Part shown: positions 36,065 to 45,008 of the stretch, in pieces
How positions within the stretch are numbered: the first letter of the stretch is position 1
How the letters are laid out: each line of letters starts with the position of its first letter
Assembly: GCA_017308595.1 (NCBI GenBank)
Contig: JAFKER010000005.1
Location: 62,001-126,000, forward strand
Reading direction: 5' to 3'
Length of the DNA: 64,000 nt
Source: Afipia sp.
Lineage (GTDB): Bacteria > Pseudomonadota > Alphaproteobacteria > Rhizobiales > Xanthobacteraceae
The notes under the pieces: model-generated
The model's input: the letters and a program-made list of their open reading frames with translations, nothing else
What the model was told of the DNA's origin: nothing
Databases searched by the model: none
Made by a program: the position numbers and the translations under genes

Positions 36065-36955
36065 ATGCTAGGACAAGACAAGACTATCGGATTCATTGGC
36101 CTCGGTAATATGGGTGGGCCAATGACTCGAAATCTCCTGAAGGCAGGTTTTGAGGTCATTGGCTACGACCTGCAGGCAAGCCTTTGTGAGCAGGCAGCAG
36201 CGACTGGTTTGTCGATAAAATCTTGCGTCGCTGACGTCGCTGCGGCTGCGGACATCATCATCACGATGCTTCCGACCGGTGCTCATGTTGTTTCGGTATG
36301 GGCCGATGTGGCCAAGTCTGCCCGGCCTGGTGCATTGCTTATTGATTGTTCGACAATCAGTGTCGAGGCGGCAAGAGCATCCCACAAGCTGGCCGCAGAG
36401 TTTGGGTTGCAGTCGCTTGATGCACCGGTTTCCGGTGGCGTCGAGGGAGCCATGGCAGGGACACTGACCTTCATGGTTGGTGGACATCAAGCTGCGCGTG
36501 AGCGTGCTCAGGCTGTGTTGTCGGCGATGGGACGGCGGGTTGTTGCCTGTGGTGGGGACGGTGCTGGGCAGGCGGCCAAGATTTGCAACAACATGCTTCT
36601 AGGTATTTCGATGGTGGGGACCAGCGAAGCGTTCGCGTTGGGAAAGAAGCTTGGACTCACTCACCAAGCCCTTTTCGATGTTCTGTCCACATCCTCGGGC
36701 CAATGTTACGCATTGACGACACACTGCCCGGTGCCTGGCCCGGTTCCGAATTCTGCGGCCAACAGAGCGTACAAGGCCGGTTTTGCATCTCGTCTGATGC
36801 TCAAGGACCTTGAGCTCTCCCAGGTCGCGGCAAGTTCGACGCAGACAGCCACGCCGCTCGGGAAGGCCGCACGCGACATTTTTCTCGAAATGGAAGCTCG
36901 GGGTGATGGCGAGAAAGATTACTCCGCCGTCATTCAGTTGATCGAGGCGCAATAG
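36065..36955 (+). CDS. mmsB: 3-hydroxyisobutyrate dehydrogenase family protein
   Basis: This 296-residue NAD-dependent beta-hydroxyacid dehydrogenase has the Rossmann motif GFIGLGNMGGPM at the N-terminus. The substrate-binding block is DAPVSGGVEGA and the catalytic Lys is in GAGQAAKICNNMLLG. An ATG at 36056 is also in frame; the ATG at 36065 has AGGA nine bases upstream and is preferred. It follows mmsA by under 30 bases. Besides 3-hydroxyisobutyrate, relatives accept 3-hydroxypropionate. Confidence 0.9.
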   Translation: MLGQDKTIGFIGLGNMGGPMTRNLLKAGFEVIGYDLQASLCEQAAATGLSIKSCVADVAAAADIIITMLPTGAHVVSVWADVAKSARPGALLIDCSTISVEAARASHKLAAEFGLQSLDAPVSGGVEGAMAGTLTFMVGGHQAARERAQAVLSAMGRRVVACGGDGAGQAAKICNNMLLGISMVGTSEAFALGKKLGLTHQALFDVLSTSSGQCYALTTHCPVPGPVPNSAANRAYKAGFASRLMLKDLELSQVAASSTQTATPLGKAARDIFLEMEARGDGEKDYSAVIQLIEAQ

Positions 36956-37067
36956 GTTCATTGGCCTGCAAGCCATCGGAAAGCGGTTCTGAATCAGCAA
37001 GCCAGCGCGAGACAATCCCTGTCTGAAGTGGCTGGCCTTTAACTGGAACAAGCACGGTAATCGGTAC

Positions 37068-37964
37068 ATGCAGATAGCAGTCACGATCTTTCTCGATGGG
37101 TTAGTAACGGCGTCTTATCTTTTCATCGTCGCGGTGGGATTGACGATGGTCTTCGGGGTTATGAAGATCCTGAATGTTGCGCACGGAGCGCTGTACGCGT
37201 CGGGCGCTTACGGCGCGGCATACCTGATTCAGAATGCGGCAAGACTCGGATATCCGGACTGGGTCGGATTCATTCTTATTCCGATAGCTGCTGTTGTTGC
37301 TGGATCGCTGATTGGGTTCGTTCTGGAGAGGGGAATCCTGAAAAGACTTTACGGCCAGGATGAAGTGACCGTTTTGCTTGCGACTTTCGCATTATTTCTC
37401 GTTCTGGAAGATACTCTGCATATCATTTTTGGAACGCAAGCTTACCAGGCATATCAACCGATGCTCTACCTCGGCGATGTGAAGGTTGCGGGTGTACATC
37501 GCGACCTTTTCAGTGGATTGCTGATTGTCGCAGCCGCAAGTCTCGCCATCATTGGCTGGGGGATTCTGCGCTTCACGCGTCACGGACGATTGGTAAAGGC
37601 CGTTGTATTTGACCGGGAGGTCAGCGAGGCCATGGGTACCAAGGTCGGCAAGATATTCACCCGTACCTTTGTAATAGGGTGCATTCTTGGAGCCTTTGGG
37701 GGAGCATGTGTAGCGCCTCTTATCTCGGTGACGCCGGGCATCAGCGTCGAAATTATCGCGATTTCCTTTGCGGTTGTTGCGATCGGTGGCATGGGCAGTA
37801 TTCCAGGAGCGGTGCTGGGCGCGCTCGCTGTAGGATTTACCAAAGCAGCAGCAGTTCACTTGTTTCCACAAGGCGAACTCTTCGTGGTCTACGCGGTGAT
37901 GGTTCTGGTCCTCAGTATTAAACCCGAAGGGATATTCTCACTAGTTGCGGCGAGAAGGATTTAA
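37068..37964 (+). CDS. Branched-chain amino acid-type ABC permease (LivH family)
   Basis: This 298-residue membrane permease has about eight hydrophobic segments and LivH blocks (VGLTMVFGVMKILNVAHGALYASGAY, VAIGGMGSIPGAVLGALAVGF). It begins a livHMGF set 110 bases after mmsB. Proteins of this family import diverse acids besides amino acids. Confidence 0.9.
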   Translation: MQIAVTIFLDGLVTASYLFIVAVGLTMVFGVMKILNVAHGALYASGAYGAAYLIQNAARLGYPDWVGFILIPIAAVVAGSLIGFVLERGILKRLYGQDEVTVLLATFALFLVLEDTLHIIFGTQAYQAYQPMLYLGDVKVAGVHRDLFSGLLIVAAASLAIIGWGILRFTRHGRLVKAVVFDREVSEAMGTKVGKIFTRTFVIGCILGAFGGACVAPLISVTPGISVEIIAISFAVVAIGGMGSIPGAVLGALAVGFTKAAAVHLFPQGELFVVYAVMVLVLSIKPEGIFSLVAARRI

Positions 37965-37966
37965 CA

Positions 37967-38929
37967 GTGGCTTCCAGTCGATCATTCGTTGCTCTCATCG
38001 CCTTGGCCACACTGTTTATGGCTATTGTTGGTGTCATGGTGCCTGACTGGTTTCTGAATCAGTTGTTGGTCGCGCTAGCGCGTGGCTTGGCTGTTTTGGG
38101 GTTAATGATCCTGCTTCGAACGGGTCTCGTTTCGTTTGGTCATGCTCTTTATCTCGGTCTTGGTGCGTACACGGTCGTTCTGTTGAATCGGCTGGCGTCG
38201 ATCACGGATGCTTTTTTATTGCTGTTTGCTGCTGCCGTTGTTTCTGTATTCGTCGGCTTTGTTGTTGGATTTGTCGTCCGGCGTCACAAGCGAATATTCT
38301 TCGCAATGCTGAACCTGGCTGTATCAATGATATTCTACGGCCTGATCATCAAATCGGACTGGCTCGGCAGTTCAGATGGTTTCAGCGTAAAGCAAGCATC
38401 GTTACCGGGCGTAACGCTGTCCTCAGGATCATTCACCCGTCTTGCTATCTATTACGTATTGCTCGCGGTCATCGTCGCTGCCGTTGTTGGAACGCATTGG
38501 TATCTAAGAACAACCTTGGGACGGCTCGCAGAAGCCGTTCGTGATAACGACATTAGAGTTGAGTACCTCGGCTACTCTCCCGCGCGCGTCGTTCACTTGA
38601 ACTACACTCTATCGGCTGGACTCGCCGGTATAGCGGGCGCATTCATCGCGATCGTCATCGGACAAGTCGATCCAGATTCTCTCATCCAATGGACAGTTTC
38701 CGGAGAGCTGGTCTTTGTTACAGTTCTTAGTGGCACTGGCCATGTGCTGGTGCCGTTCGCTGGGTCGATATTCTTCGAGATACTGAAGACAGTGGCGTTC
38801 GAGAATGCGCCGCAGCTTTGGAACATGATCATTGGCTTTGCGCTTCTAGCGATCATTCTCTTTCTTCCCGAAGGATTCTCGTCGGTTCTCTCGCGTATCC
38901 GACAATTTCAGCGTCAAGGTAGTATGTAA
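37967..38929 (+). CDS. Branched-chain amino acid-type ABC permease (LivM family)
   Basis: This 320-residue permease has about nine hydrophobic segments. LivM features include LVSFGHALYLGLGAYTV and the cytoplasmic loop VRDNDIRVEYLGYSPARVVHLNYTLS. It starts at a GTG two bases after the LivH stop, and its stop overlaps the LivG start. Confidence 0.9.
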   Translation: MASSRSFVALIALATLFMAIVGVMVPDWFLNQLLVALARGLAVLGLMILLRTGLVSFGHALYLGLGAYTVVLLNRLASITDAFLLLFAAAVVSVFVGFVVGFVVRRHKRIFFAMLNLAVSMIFYGLIIKSDWLGSSDGFSVKQASLPGVTLSSGSFTRLAIYYVLLAVIVAAVVGTHWYLRTTLGRLAEAVRDNDIRVEYLGYSPARVVHLNYTLSAGLAGIAGAFIAIVIGQVDPDSLIQWTVSGELVFVTVLSGTGHVLVPFAGSIFFEILKTVAFENAPQLWNMIIGFALLAIILFLPEGFSSVLSRIRQFQRQGSM

Positions 38930-39654
38930 TGCTAAAGACGATAGGTCTGAGCAAACGGTTTGGAGCCTTGGTTGCGGCTAACAACGTTTCGATGGAAGTC
39001 GGAGCCGGCGAAGTTGTCGGTATCATAGGCACAAACGGCGCGGGTAAGACGACGTTCGTCAACATGATTACGGGTTATCTGCGTCCCTCTTCGGGACATA
39101 TCTGGCTGGGCGGCGAAGAGGTCACGGGGTTACGTCCCATGGACATTGCCCGGCGGGGTGTCGGTCGCTCGTTCCAAGTTTCCCAGTTATTCCAGGGATT
39201 GTCAGCCTTTGAGAATCTCCTGGTCGCGGCCGGCGTAGGATCTCGTTCGGTATTGAGCCTCTTACGTGATCCCGAACGAATTGCTGCCTGCAGCCAGATA
39301 TTCAAAGAACTAGGTTTGTCAGCGTATCAGGACCAGAAGATTGCAGCTATGCCACAAGGTGCGCGAAAGCTGCTGGATATTGCGATGGCACTTGCCGCGA
39401 CGCCGAAACTTCTGGTGCTGGACGAGCCTACCAGTGGCGTAAGTTCACAACAAAAAATGGAAATCATGGATCGTGTGATTCAGTCTGTCGCTGGGAATTC
39501 CATGGCCGTGATTCTCATTGAGCACGACATGGAAATCATCGAGCGATACGTGGATCGAATTTTTGCTTTTGCGCAAGGGGAAGTGGTCTGCGAAGGGCAT
39601 CCTGAGAAAGTTCTGAATGATCCAATCGTTCGTGAGAAGATCCTTGGGGTATGA
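38929..39654 (+). CDS. LivG-family ABC ATPase
   Basis: This 241-residue ATPase has Walker A GTNGAGKTT, a signature region MPQGARKLLDIA (divergent from LSxGQ, as often in LivG) and Walker B LLVLDEPTSG. The H-loop His is in IEHDME. The short C-terminus (CEGHPEKVLNDPIVREKILGV) is typical of LivG. Confidence 0.9.
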   Translation: MLKTIGLSKRFGALVAANNVSMEVGAGEVVGIIGTNGAGKTTFVNMITGYLRPSSGHIWLGGEEVTGLRPMDIARRGVGRSFQVSQLFQGLSAFENLLVAAGVGSRSVLSLLRDPERIAACSQIFKELGLSAYQDQKIAAMPQGARKLLDIAMALAATPKLLVLDEPTSGVSSQQKMEIMDRVIQSVAGNSMAVILIEHDMEIIERYVDRIFAFAQGEVVCEGHPEKVLNDPIVREKILGV

Positions 39655-39657
39655 ATC

Positions 39658-40326
39658 ATGCTGTTAATGAGCGGAGTTTGCGTCAAGATCAACGGCGCTG
39701 ACATTCTGGCTGACGTTGATCTTGGTGTGGCTCCTCACACGCTTTGTGGTCTCCTGGGGCGGAACGGAGCTGGCAAGACGACACTTATGCGTGCGGTGAT
39801 GGGGGCTTTACCGATTGCGGGGGGAGGTCTTACATTTGATGGTCGCCCAATCGCGCCGCTACCGGCATACGAGCGCGCCCGGCTTGGGATTGGCTATATG
39901 CCAGAGGATCGTCGGCTCATACCAGACTTGAATGTAGAAGAGAACATTCTGCTTCCCTTCGATGCTATTGGCTCGCTGTCGCGCGCGGTTACGCTCGATC
40001 GCGTCTTTGCGGCAATTCCAGAACTTGTTCCGCTACGCAAGAGACCGGCGGTTAGTCTTTCCGGTGGGCAGCAAAAGCTGGTCGCGCTTGGTAGAGCGAT
40101 GGCAATTGGTACGAACCTCTTGTTACTGGACGAGCCGACCGAGGGGGTAGCACCTTCTCTGGCAAAGCGGCTGATTGGAATATTGCGCGATATTCGAGCA
40201 CAGGGACCAGCGATTTTGATCTCCGATTCCAATGAGCGTCATTTGGATGGCCTGGTCGATCGGCTTTATCTCATCGACCGTGGGCGCGTGATGCTGCAGC
40301 CTGAAGGTGCTGCAGTCCTGTCGTAA
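39658..40326 (+). CDS. LivF-family ABC ATPase
   Basis: This 222-residue ATPase has Walker A GRNGAGKTT, signature LSGGQQKLVALGRA and Walker B LLLLDEPTEGVAPSL. It is about ten residues shorter than usual, and the switch region reads LISDSNERHL where LivF proteins typically have LVEQN. This completes the permease/ATPase set; the binding protein follows 440 bases later. Confidence 0.88.
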   Translation: MLLMSGVCVKINGADILADVDLGVAPHTLCGLLGRNGAGKTTLMRAVMGALPIAGGGLTFDGRPIAPLPAYERARLGIGYMPEDRRLIPDLNVEENILLPFDAIGSLSRAVTLDRVFAAIPELVPLRKRPAVSLSGGQQKLVALGRAMAIGTNLLLLDEPTEGVAPSLAKRLIGILRDIRAQGPAILISDSNERHLDGLVDRLYLIDRGRVMLQPEGAAVLS

Positions 40327-40768
40327 TAGCTTAGGCGTTATTTGTTGCTCATCAGACGCTTGCGTTGACACTGTTATAGAAAAAGTCGCTTACAGAAGCG
40401 TTGGTTTGGTGTCCACCGCCGGCAAGCACTGCTGTTCCATGCTTATCAGCCGCGATTCATTCCAGATATTAGTTCGACACGCCTCGGCATGATGGGGGCG
40501 ATACCGCTTGCGGCAAGCCTTCGACAGAGAGCGGTTGGTCAATCATGGCCGTTTTTTGCACAATGGATGTCCCATTTCAGTCAGTTACCGACCGAGAAGA
40601 AGCAGCCTACCTTCGGCGCCGTAGCTTCGATTGTGTCGCCGTAATTGCGCGAAAGAGATGACGAAGTTCATAAGGTCGATGCGTGGAAGATGTCTCCGGG
40701 GTTCGTCATCACGTGTCGGCTCGCGAATAAATAACTACGGCGTCGGCTGGAAAAAAACGGAGTTGGGG
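40327..40768. other. 440-base gap between livF and the binding-protein gene
   Basis: No coding region with motif support is visible. A short odd palindrome, GCTTGC-G-GCAAGC (40506-40518), is the only symmetric element noted. The length suggests a separate promoter for the binding-protein gene, which would allow its higher expression. Confidence 0.4.
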
Positions 40769-42064
40769 ATGAAGCAAAATATACGAACCGTTATGCTCGC
40801 GGCGGGCTTGGCCGCAATATCGCCGGTAGTGGTACAGGCGCAGGAGACGTTGCGGATTGCAGTTCCTGGTTTCTTGACCGGGGGTGCAGCAGCTTCGATG
40901 GGCGTTCCGGCGCAGAACGGCGCTGAAATCATAGTGGACGCGATTAATAGCGGGACATTGCCGGCGCCCTACAATTCAAAGGGGTTGGCCGGTGCGAAGA
41001 TCGAAGTCGAATTTATCGACGAAGCTGGCGGCAACAACAAGCAGGTATCGGAATTCCGGAATCTTGTTCAGAAGCGTGGATTCAATGTCGTCGTCGGCTA
41101 CGTCTCCAGTGGAACGTGTCAGGCGATTGCGCCCGTCGCAGAAGAGTTGAAAATTTTAACGGTGTTCACCATCTGTGGAACTCCTCGAATTTTTGAGGAA
41201 GGTCTGAAGAAGTATGTTTTCCGAACGCAGATGCTTGCCACAGCCGAGGCTGTTGCTGCTGCCCGATATGTTCATGAAGTGCTGCCGAACCTGAAGTCTT
41301 ACACAGGTATCAACCAAAATTACGCATGGGGACAAGACAGCTGGAATGACTTTGTAGCCGCGATGTCAAAGCTATCTTCAGCGAAAGCAGCAGACACTCC
41401 GCTATGGCCAAAGTTGTCGCAGGGGCAATATGCATCTGAAATCTCGGCACTGCAGCTGTCGAATTCGGAGCTCATTCATTCCAGCCTTTGGGGTTCAGAC
41501 ATCGATAGCTTCATCAATCAGGGCAAGGGGAGGGGTATCTTTGCAAGCAGCAAAGTCCTTCTGACGATGGGTGGATCGGAAGCTGCTTTGCAGTTCGGCG
41601 ACAAAATGCCGAAGAATGTGATTGTAGGGTCACGGGGTCCCTATGGTTTAATGGCGAAGGGGATTGAGACGCCGTTGAACCGCTGGTTTACCGCTGAATT
41701 CAAGAAGCGTTATGGCAAGTTGCCGCCTTCGCCGGCGTATCAGACAGCGGCTGGTCTTTTGGCGGTTAAACAAGCCTACGATACGGCGGCAAAGAAAGCC
41801 GGACGTTTCCCATCGACAGACGAGGTCATCACCGCGTTCGAAGGAATGACGTTCGATGCAATTACAACGCCGATCACCATGGCGTTGTCCAACGGCCATC
41901 AGGCAATTTATGACATGAGTTATGGAGAAACAGACATTGATCCAGCTAGCTCCGAGATCATCGTCAAAAATCTGAAAACTTATGCAGCCTCGTGCATAAA
42001 TCCACCTGACAAAATCTCAAGTGAGGAGTGGTTGCGGAGCGGCTTGTCTCCCAAATGTCCATGA
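40769..42064 (+). CDS. ABC transporter substrate-binding protein (Liv type)
   Basis: This 431-residue periplasmic binding protein starts at an ATG with GGAG six bases upstream; the frame is open earlier but lacks a signal sequence there. The signal peptide ends near VVQAQE, followed by TLRIAVPGFLTGGAAASMGVPAQNGAEI, a type I periplasmic-binding fold. Cysteines at GTCQAI and TICGTP may form a disulfide. It serves the livHMGF set upstream. Confidence 0.88.
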   Translation: MKQNIRTVMLAAGLAAISPVVVQAQETLRIAVPGFLTGGAAASMGVPAQNGAEIIVDAINSGTLPAPYNSKGLAGAKIEVEFIDEAGGNNKQVSEFRNLVQKRGFNVVVGYVSSGTCQAIAPVAEELKILTVFTICGTPRIFEEGLKKYVFRTQMLATAEAVAAARYVHEVLPNLKSYTGINQNYAWGQDSWNDFVAAMSKLSSAKAADTPLWPKLSQGQYASEISALQLSNSELIHSSLWGSDIDSFINQGKGRGIFASSKVLLTMGGSEAALQFGDKMPKNVIVGSRGPYGLMAKGIETPLNRWFTAEFKKRYGKLPPSPAYQTAAGLLAVKQAYDTAAKKAGRFPSTDEVITAFEGMTFDAITTPITMALSNGHQAIYDMSYGETDIDPASSEIIVKNLKTYAASCINPPDKISSEEWLRSGLSPKCP

Positions 42065-42136
42065 CAACAGAGCGAATCGCACTTGTGCAATCGCGTATCT
42101 TTTAGATCTGTAACAACAGCGAAAGACCAAACTGAA

Positions 42137-43039
42137 ATGTTCGAAAACTTCACCAAGGACGTGAAGCGCGTCAACGGAGTACGTATCAACTACGTTTCGG
42201 GTGGACGTGGAGAAGCGGTTCTGCTTCTCCACGGTTATCCTCAGAGTCTGGTGCTCTGGCACAAAATTGCGCCCAAACTGGCTGAGAAATACGCCGTGAT
42301 TGCGCCTGACCTCAGAGGGTATGGCGAAAGCGAGAAGCCGACGACGGATTCTGACGACTCAACCCTGTATAACAAGCGCGTTATGGCCAAGGATATGGTC
42401 TGCCTGATGGACGAACTTGGGATCGAGAAGTTTCACGTTGTGGGTCATGACCGAGGAGTTCGTGTGGGTCACCGCCTCGCGCTTGACCATCCAGGACGTG
42501 TCAAGAGTCTCACGTCTCTTGACGTCAAGCCGACGCTCGAAGCCTTTGATGAAATGGACTCAGATCTGGCTTTTGCGTTCTTCCACTGGAATTTGATGCG
42601 GCAGCCTTATCCCTTGCCGGAGACGATGATCGGAAATAGCGCGGAAGCTTACTTTGACTTTCTGATGGAGCGTTGGTGTGCCACGCCCGGCGCAATTACG
42701 CCCGAAGCCTATGAGATTTATAAGCGTCAATTCTGCAATCCAGAGACGATTCACGGAACCTGTTCGGACTACCGCGCAGTCAGCCTTGATCGCGAACACG
42801 ACAGGGTCGACCAAGGGCAGAAATTGGAGTGCCCGGTGCTATTGCTTTGGGGGGCTAATACCAAGAAGCGGCCGGGTTGGCAGTCAGGTAAAGCCACCAG
42901 CATGTTGGATACATGGCGCACGCGGGCTCATTCCGTCGAAGGACGTGCGCTCGATTGCGGCCATTTTATTCCGGAAGAAGCGCCGGAAGAATTGCTGGCT
43001 GAGCTTCAGGCTTTCTTTGCGAAGAGTGCTTCTCGCTGA
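42137..43039 (+). CDS. Alpha/beta hydrolase of the fluoroacetate dehalogenase family
   Basis: This 300-residue hydrolase carries the complete known fluoroacetate-dehalogenase signature. The nucleophile is Asp105 in GHDRGVRVGHR, the carboxylate-binding residues are Arg106 and Arg109, Asp129 and His276 (CGHF) complete the triad, and His150, Trp151 and Tyr212 match the halide pocket (HW ... DYRA). The R. palustris enzyme uses Asp110, Arg111, Arg114, Asp134, His155, Trp156, Tyr219 and His280, the same order and spacing. Its likely reaction is hydrolytic removal of halide from a short 2-haloacid. The ATG at 42137 gives the normal start. It follows the binding-protein gene by 72 bases. Confidence 0.82.
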   Translation: MFENFTKDVKRVNGVRINYVSGGRGEAVLLLHGYPQSLVLWHKIAPKLAEKYAVIAPDLRGYGESEKPTTDSDDSTLYNKRVMAKDMVCLMDELGIEKFHVVGHDRGVRVGHRLALDHPGRVKSLTSLDVKPTLEAFDEMDSDLAFAFFHWNLMRQPYPLPETMIGNSAEAYFDFLMERWCATPGAITPEAYEIYKRQFCNPETIHGTCSDYRAVSLDREHDRVDQGQKLECPVLLLWGANTKKRPGWQSGKATSMLDTWRTRAHSVEGRALDCGHFIPEEAPEELLAELQAFFAKSASR

Positions 43040-43138
43040 CCAGCCCGTTGTCTTCGCTCGAAAGATGACGAGTACATAAAGCCGGAGCTGTTTAACTGTT
43101 CTGGCGATTTTCATCTGTTCGAGATGTGTGGCGTTTGG

Positions 43139-43170
43139 CCTGTTCTCCCAACGAGAGTTGGGAGAACAGG
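43139..43170 (+). terminator. Strong hairpin after the dehalogenase-like gene
   Basis: A perfect 14-base-pair stem (left arm CCTGTTCTCCCAAC) closes on a GAGA tetraloop. It sits 100 bases after the hydrolase stop and 27 bases before the next GTG start. The downstream GGTTTCTAAG is weakly U-rich, so it could stop or slow transcription or stabilise mRNA ends. Confidence 0.7.
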
Positions 43171-43196
43171 GGTTTCTAAGTGGCTAGAGGTGAAGC

Positions 43197-44192
43197 GTGA
43201 GCGAACAGTTTAAAGCAATGATGATTGTCGAAGACAACGGCAAGCCACGTGCGGAATTCCGCTCATTGTCATTTGCTGATCTGCCGGACTACGACGTTCT
43301 GGTCGAAGTCGCTTATTCCACACTCAACTACAAGGACGGTCTGGCGATATCCGGCAAGGGTCGGATTGCTAGGCGCCTGCCAATGGTGGCCGGTATTGAT
43401 CTTGCGGGTACTGTTGTGGAATCGCGTGTTGCGGAATGGAGGCCCGGAGACAAGGTTGTCGCGAACGGGTTCGGGATGTCTGAGACTGAGTGGGGCGGTT
43501 ACACACGGTACGCGCGGCTGAAATCAGAATGGCTTGTTCCCTTGTCCGAGGCCTTCTCGCTCGAGGATGCGATGGCGATCGGCACTGCTGGTTATACGGC
43601 AGCGCTTTGCGTGGACGCACTCGAAGACTGGAATCTAATTGGATCGCGCAAGGGAGAAATTCTCGTGACCGGTGCCGCAGGAGGCGTCGGCTCGGTTGCC
43701 ATCAGCCTGCTCGCGAATAAAGGTCACACCGTCGTGGCGTCGACTGGACGCACCGAAACACACGACTATCTAACGTCACTCGGTGCATCGGCCTTTATCG
43801 ATCGTGCCGAGCTTTCCTCGAAGGGATCCCCTCTGCAGAAAGAGCGTTGGCTCGGAGCGGTCGATACGGTGGGGTCAGTCACGCTTGCAAACGTGCTTGC
43901 ACAGACCGTCTATGGCGGAGCTGTTACGGCTTGTGGTCTCGCTGGAGGCATGGATTTGCCGGCCAGCGTTGCTCCACATATCCTGCGCGGTGTCGCCTTG
44001 CTGGGAATCGATTCCGTGATGGCTCCCCAGGATAAGCGCAAAAGAGCCTGGCAAACTTTGTCTGATCATCTCGATCGTTCGGCTTTACGGTCCATTGCGC
44101 GCACGGAGCCAATGTCGGATCTCCCAGGACTTGCGGAGGACATTGTCGCGGGTAGAATTAAGGGGCGCGTTGTTGTGGATGTTGCGCGTTGA
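43197..44192 (+). CDS. AcuI/YhdH-family NADPH-dependent oxidoreductase (copy 1)
   Basis: This 331-residue zinc-free medium-chain reductase has family blocks FRSLSFADLPDYDVLVEVAYSTLNYKDGLA, GIDLAGTVVES and the cofactor motif VTGAAGGVGSVA. Characterised relatives reduce acryloyl-CoA to propionyl-CoA. Translation starts at a GTG preceded by AGAGG. A second copy at 61161-62156 is the same length and about 88% identical by eye. Its position after mmsA/mmsB and a dehalogenase suggests a role in C3 acyl-CoA metabolism. Confidence 0.88.
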   Translation: MSEQFKAMMIVEDNGKPRAEFRSLSFADLPDYDVLVEVAYSTLNYKDGLAISGKGRIARRLPMVAGIDLAGTVVESRVAEWRPGDKVVANGFGMSETEWGGYTRYARLKSEWLVPLSEAFSLEDAMAIGTAGYTAALCVDALEDWNLIGSRKGEILVTGAAGGVGSVAISLLANKGHTVVASTGRTETHDYLTSLGASAFIDRAELSSKGSPLQKERWLGAVDTVGSVTLANVLAQTVYGGAVTACGLAGGMDLPASVAPHILRGVALLGIDSVMAPQDKRKRAWQTLSDHLDRSALRSIARTEPMSDLPGLAEDIVAGRIKGRVVVDVAR

Positions 44193-44260
44193 TGGCTGGA
44201 TAAGCCACTCGTGCCCGGAATTCTTCTTGGGTGGTTTAGGGGCCAATGCTGTTGAACGCG

Positions 44261-44953
44261 CTAAGTTAGTCCCCGCCGGGTTGCCTCAATCGCAGCTTCG
44301 GCACGCGATGATATATTCAGCTTACGATAAATCGCCTTCACATAACCGGACACGGTATGCGGCGTAATACCAAGCACGCGAGCGACTTCCGCAACGCGGA
44401 GGCCGCGGCCGAGCAATCGTAGGACGTCGACTTCACGCGATGTCAGGCCACAGGTATCCTCGTCCACTTGTGGCTTGATCCGTGCAAAGTGCTGAAGCAT
44501 GCGCTTGGCGATTGTCGGTGACAGCGGAGGCTCGCCGTTATCGATGCGATGCAGGTACTGGACCATCGTGTCCGGGTGATGATCTTTCAGTACATAGCCT
44601 TGCGCGCCAGCAGCGATGGCTTCGAACAGATGCCGATCATCGTCGTAGATCGTGGTCACCAGGCGGACGATGGCGGGATAGTGTGCTGTCAGCTCGTGGA
44701 TGATGTCGATCCCAGAGCCGTCCGGCATGCCGAGATCGATCAACGCGATCGCGTTCTCGCTGGCGGCCATGCGCTCGCCGTTGGCCTTCAGCCATGAGAA
44801 CGTCGTGGCGCAGGACGATGTTTCAGCAATCTCGGCATCCTTGAATGCCTGCGTAACCGTCTGAACAAGCCACGCGCGAGTATCCGCCTGATCTTCGATG
44901 ATCAGAACTTGTCGCCGGCTGCTGGGTTTCGAGGGGGACGACATGATGCTCAC
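44261..44953 (-). CDS. NarL/FixJ-family response regulator
   Basis: This 230-residue regulator has a receiver domain with phosphoacceptor Asp73 (ALIDLGMPDGSG) and a LuxR-type helix-turn-helix (LTSREVDVLRLLGRGLRVAEVARVLGITPHTVSGYVKAIYRKL). It lies 55 bases after the kinase gene in the same direction, so the two form an operon. It is close to the RiPP locus and may control it. Confidence 0.9.
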   Translation of the reverse strand: MSIMSSPSKPSSRRQVLIIEDQADTRAWLVQTVTQAFKDAEIAETSSCATTFSWLKANGERMAASENAIALIDLGMPDGSGIDIIHELTAHYPAIVRLVTTIYDDDRHLFEAIAAGAQGYVLKDHHPDTMVQYLHRIDNGEPPLSPTIAKRMLQHFARIKPQVDEDTCGLTSREVDVLRLLGRGLRVAEVARVLGITPHTVSGYVKAIYRKLNISSRAEAAIEATRRGLT

Positions 44954-45008
44954 GGAATGGATGCGGCTGGGATCGATTCTAGGCGCTACCCTGGTGACGA
45001 CCTATCCC

